DNA from: an uncultured bacterium
GTDB lineage: Bacteria > Bacillota > Clostridia > Oscillospirales > Acutalibacteraceae
Direction of reading: 5' to 3'
Assembly (NCBI GenBank): GCA_945949625.1
Contig: CAMFFI010000064.1
Span: 1 to 6,456 of the forward strand
Length of the DNA stretch: 6,456 nucleotides
This document shows positions 6,243 through 6,456 of this stretch, one piece after another. A program made the position numbers and the translations under genes. The first letter of the stretch is position 1; the number at the start of each line of letters is the position of its first letter. The notes beneath the pieces are model-generated. The model did not search any database. It saw only the letters and a list, made by a program, of their open reading frames with translations, and was not told the DNA's origin.

Positions 6243-6281
6243 ACAAAAAACCTCCGTATTGTTTATTATTTTTATTTAATT

Positions 6282-6310
6282 ATTATACCACCTCTTTCCT
6301 AAGTTTTCAA
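6282..6310 (-). promoter_or_regulatory. Sigma-70/SigA-type promoter of the SDR gene
   Basis: On the minus strand TTGAAA (6310-6305) and TATAAT (6287-6282) are 17 bp apart, with TGG directly before the -10 box giving an extended -10. Transcription would begin near 6275, about 33 nt ahead of the start codon. The spacer is purine-rich (AGGAAAGAGG). Confidence 0.8.
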
Positions 6311-6314
6311 GTCC

Positions 6315-6366
6315 TTTAACTTTATATATCCTCTGTTTCTGTTTAACTTTATATATCCTCTGTTTC
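6315..6366. repeat. Perfect 25-bp tandem direct repeat upstream of the SDR promoter
   Basis: Positions 6315-6339 and 6342-6366 are identical over 25 bp, separated by TG (27-bp period). Each unit runs from TTTAAC through TTTATATATC to CTCTGTTTC on the + strand. The array ends 4 bp upstream of the -35 box of the SDR promoter, a usual place for an activator site, though simple replication slippage could also create two copies. Confidence 0.9.
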
Positions 6367-6400
6367 ATGTAATAAATAAAATCCTGATTTTGTGTATAAA

Positions 6401-6456
6401 CAGTCGAGTGCCTCGACACGCAATTCGTGCAGACAGTTTGTACTGACTGCAACCTT
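6401..6456 (+). repeat. 56-bp dispersed hairpin-rich repeat, copy B (cut by the window end)
   Basis: This is the second copy of the element at 3834-3889, differing at four positions. Here the first hairpin is perfect (GTCGAG/CTCGAC around TGC), the second is a full CACG/CGTG pair around CAATT, and the third (CAGACAGT/ACTGACTG) gains a closing G-C pair. Copy B thus folds better than copy A. It may continue to the right of the window. Confidence 0.8.

Noticed and set aside
6315..6366. Start of a CRISPR array
   Set aside because: Only two units, a 2-nt spacer and no cas genes; this is a simple tandem duplication.

Overview
The window looks like a chromosomal segment from a low-to-moderate GC Gram-positive anaerobe of the Clostridia, most likely Ruminococcaceae/Oscillospirales. 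This is inferred from the family mix: a cysteine desulfurase next to a rhodanese-less ThiI, a class B sortase, a Listeria-Bacteroides-type repeat domain, strong AGGAGG-type ribosome sites and AT-rich intergenic DNA. No phage, transposase, CRISPR or plasmid functions are visible.

Layout. Positions 1-3796 (+ strand) are a tightly packed probable operon: the C-terminal end of a cysteine desulfurase, thiI (tRNA 4-thiouridine synthesis), a large multidomain membrane protein with a class B sortase core, and a 140-residue protein resembling the N-terminal (MoCF-type) domain of CinA. Gaps are 17, 3 and 16 nt. The first two genes make a natural pair, since the desulfurase supplies persulfide sulfur to ThiI. 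The last two are the unusual part. The sortase protein carries an N-terminal cytoplasmic domain that itself looks CinA/MoCF-like, and the next gene encodes what looks like a second, free-standing copy of that fold. Both have a degraded cofactor-binding loop.

Positions 3797-4067 separate convergent genes. They hold one copy of a 56-bp hairpin-rich dispersed repeat and a terminator that appears to work in both directions. On the minus strand, 4068-5195 encodes a membrane-anchored SGNH/DltD/AlgX-like protein with no MBOAT partner in view. It has its own near-consensus promoter, and a terminator-like hairpin in the leader suggests attenuation. The rest of the 5196-5483 interval shows no gene. Positions 5484-6242 (minus) encode a classical short-chain dehydrogenase/reductase of unknown substrate, driven by a second near-consensus promoter with a perfect 25-bp tandem repeat just upstream of its -35 box. 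The right edge (6401-6456) carries a second copy of the dispersed repeat, cut by the window end.

The strongest candidate for something undescribed is the operon of the MoCF-like/sortase B fusion and its free-standing MoCF-like companion. The domain assignments come from reading motifs by eye and were not checked against profiles or structures.
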